Assembly (NCBI GenBank): GCA_946479205.1 | Contig: CAMLFJ010000166.1 | Location: 1-7,213 of the forward strand | Source: an uncultured bacterium | GTDB lineage: Bacteria > Methylomirabilota > Methylomirabilia > Rokubacteriales > CSP1-6 | Direction: 5' to 3' | Length of the DNA stretch: 7,213 nt | Shown here: positions 6,498 to 7,213 of the stretch, piece after piece | Layout: every line of letters starts with the position of its first letter | Numbering within the stretch: the stretch's first letter is position 1 | The notes under the pieces: model-generated | Databases searched by the model: none | What the model saw: only the letters and a program-made list of their open reading frames with translations | Told to the model about the DNA's origin: nothing | Made by a program: the position numbers and the translations under genes

Positions 6498-7124
6498 TCA
6501 GCGCGGGTGGCGGCCGGGGCCGCTGCCGTCGTCGCGCTGCGGCCGGATCTCGCGTGGCGCCGGCGCCGACTGCCGGCGCTGCCGCATCTGCTCGCGGGCC
6601 TGCTGGCGCTGCTCCGGCGTCATGGTGCGCCACCGCTCGAGGTTGCGGTCCAGCCGCTCGCGCTGCTCGGGCGAGAGCGCCTGGTAGCGCTCGTAACGCT
6701 GCTGGATCTGCTGGCGCCGGTCCGGCGGGAGCTGCTGGTAGCGCTCGTAGGCGCGCTCGAGCTCGCGCTTGCGGTCGTCGGGGAGCTGGTTCCAGCGCTC
6801 GAAGTCCTGCATGACCCGCGCGCGCTCGCTCGGCGGCATCTGCCGGAACCGCTGGAGGTTCTGGCGCGCGGCCCGGCGCTCCTCGGGGTTGAGGCCCTTC
6901 CAGTGCCGGTAGTTCTCGAGCGCGCGCTCGCGCTGGTCCGGCGTCATGGTGCGCCAGCGCTCCAGGTTGCGCTCGGCCGCCGCGCGCTCCTCGGGCGACA
7001 GCCGCTCGAGGCCCTGGATGGGCCCGCCCGCGGGTGGCGGCGGGGGCGGCGCCTGGGCGAAGGCGGGGACGGAGACGGCGAGCCACAGCGCCGAGCCCAC
7101 CACGAGCGCGAGCAGGCGGGTCAC
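6498..7124 (-). CDS. Exported DUF3106-like repeat protein
   Basis: This 208-residue protein has a signal peptide at 1-23, with a likely cut after AFA. A Pro-rich stretch (26-31) follows, then eight consecutive 18-residue repeats at 42-185 and a polar Arg/Pro-rich tail. Each repeat opens with L/M-x-P/D-x-x-R and most end in an aromatic-containing segment such as LERWRT or YERYQQ. This is the pattern of DUF3106 proteins, which are secreted, helical and of unknown function. The repeats are probably short helices broken at each proline, and the mature protein should be periplasmic, very basic and rich in Arg, Gln and Glu. GTG 7124 has GAGG 6 bases upstream (7134-7131) and overlaps the preceding stop as GTGA. 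DUF3106 genes often neighbour sigma factor and anti-sigma genes, which hints at, but does not establish, an envelope-stress role. Confidence 0.85.
   Translation of the reverse strand: MTRLLALVVGSALWLAVSVPAFAQAPPPPPPAGGPIQGLERLSPEERAAAERNLERWRTMTPDQRERALENYRHWKGLNPEERRAARQNLQRFRQMPPSERARVMQDFERWNQLPDDRKRELERAYERYQQLPPDRRQQIQQRYERYQALSPEQRERLDRNLERWRTMTPEQRQQAREQMRQRRQSAPAPREIRPQRDDGSGPGRHPR
6570..7001 (-). repeat. Eight tandem 54-base (18-residue) coding repeats
   Basis: Residues 42-185 of the DUF3106-like protein divide without gaps into eight units of 18 residues, starting LSPEER, MTPDQR, LNPEER, MPPSER, LPDDRK, LPPDRR, LSPEQR and MTPEQR. Units 1 and 7 are near-identical (both contain RNLERWRT). 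A 20-base identity occurs at 6613-6632 and 6937-6956, exactly 324 bases (six units) apart. The other units have diverged in DNA but keep the length. Confidence 0.9.
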
Positions 7125-7213
7125 TTCACGCCTCGGGGCGGCGGTGGGGGCGGGGGCGACGCGGCGGGGCCCGGTCCGTTCGCGAGCTCCTGCGCGTGCT
7201 GGCTCTCGAGCAT
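7121..7213 (-). CDS. C-terminal end of an unidentified protein, 5' part outside window
   Basis: A minus-strand frame enters from the right edge and ends at the TGA at 7123-7121. The visible 30 residues begin MLESQHAQEL, continue through a run of seven prolines (residues 20-26 of the visible part) and end PRGVK. The first visible codon is ATG, but this is probably an internal Met. The stop overlaps the GTG of the DUF3106-like gene by 4 bases, which argues that this is a real upstream gene in the same operon. From family context an anti-sigma factor or another envelope protein is possible. The sequence itself is too short and low in complexity to identify. Confidence 0.55.
   Translation of the reverse strand: MLESQHAQELANGPGPAASPPPPPPPRGVK

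Noticed and set aside
5252..6814. Long plus-strand frame (520 codons) antisense to aspartate kinase and the DUF3106-like gene
   Set aside because: It is a compositional artefact of G/C third positions and crosses two real genes and their spacer.

Overview
The window is very GC-rich (roughly 70% by eye). Codons end almost always in G or C, and GTG is used often as a start. This fits a high-GC soil or groundwater bacterium, for example Methylomirabilota/Rokubacteria, Myxococcota or a similar proteobacterial-type lineage. The assignment is an inference from style and gene content, not a firm taxonomic call. An exported DUF3106-type repeat protein and a comEA-comEC pair suggest a diderm (Gram-negative-type) cell. 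No rRNA, tRNA, CRISPR array, insertion sequence or phage gene was seen.

Layout. Bases 1-2348 (minus) hold comEC, the DNA-uptake channel, complete except for its last codons, which lie off the left edge. comEA, a membrane-anchored helix-hairpin-helix DNA receptor, lies immediately upstream at 2341-2775 (minus) and overlaps comEC by 8 bases. A 141-base divergent intergenic region (2776-2916) separates comEA from the only plus-strand gene, a 109-residue two-helix membrane protein with a cysteine-bearing tail (2917-3246). That gene converges, with an 18-base gap, on a minus-strand block that reads from right to left. The block contains the tail of an unidentified gene (7121-7213), a secreted DUF3106-like repeat protein (6498-7124), aspartate kinase (5216-6445), a zinc-dependent alcohol dehydrogenase (4098-5213) and an NfsA/Frp-type nitroreductase (3265-4101).

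How the genes work together. comEA and comEC form a translationally coupled DNA-uptake unit. Aspartate kinase, dehydrogenase and nitroreductase are packed with stop/start contact or overlap and are probably one transcript. A plausible promoter (TTTACA-18-TAGGAT) sits directly in front of aspartate kinase and would give a very short leader. Aspartate kinase commits aspartate to lysine, threonine and methionine. The two oxidoreductases behind it have no obvious role in that pathway.

Most noteworthy points: (i) a strong Shine-Dalgarno in front of an internal ATG in aspartate kinase, at the place where alpha/beta-type aspartokinases start their beta subunit; (ii) an exact array of eight 18-residue repeats in the DUF3106-like protein; (iii) the uncharacterised Cys-tail membrane protein between the competence genes and the metabolic block. 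I found no convincing new multi-gene system; most of the window is ordinary chromosomal content.
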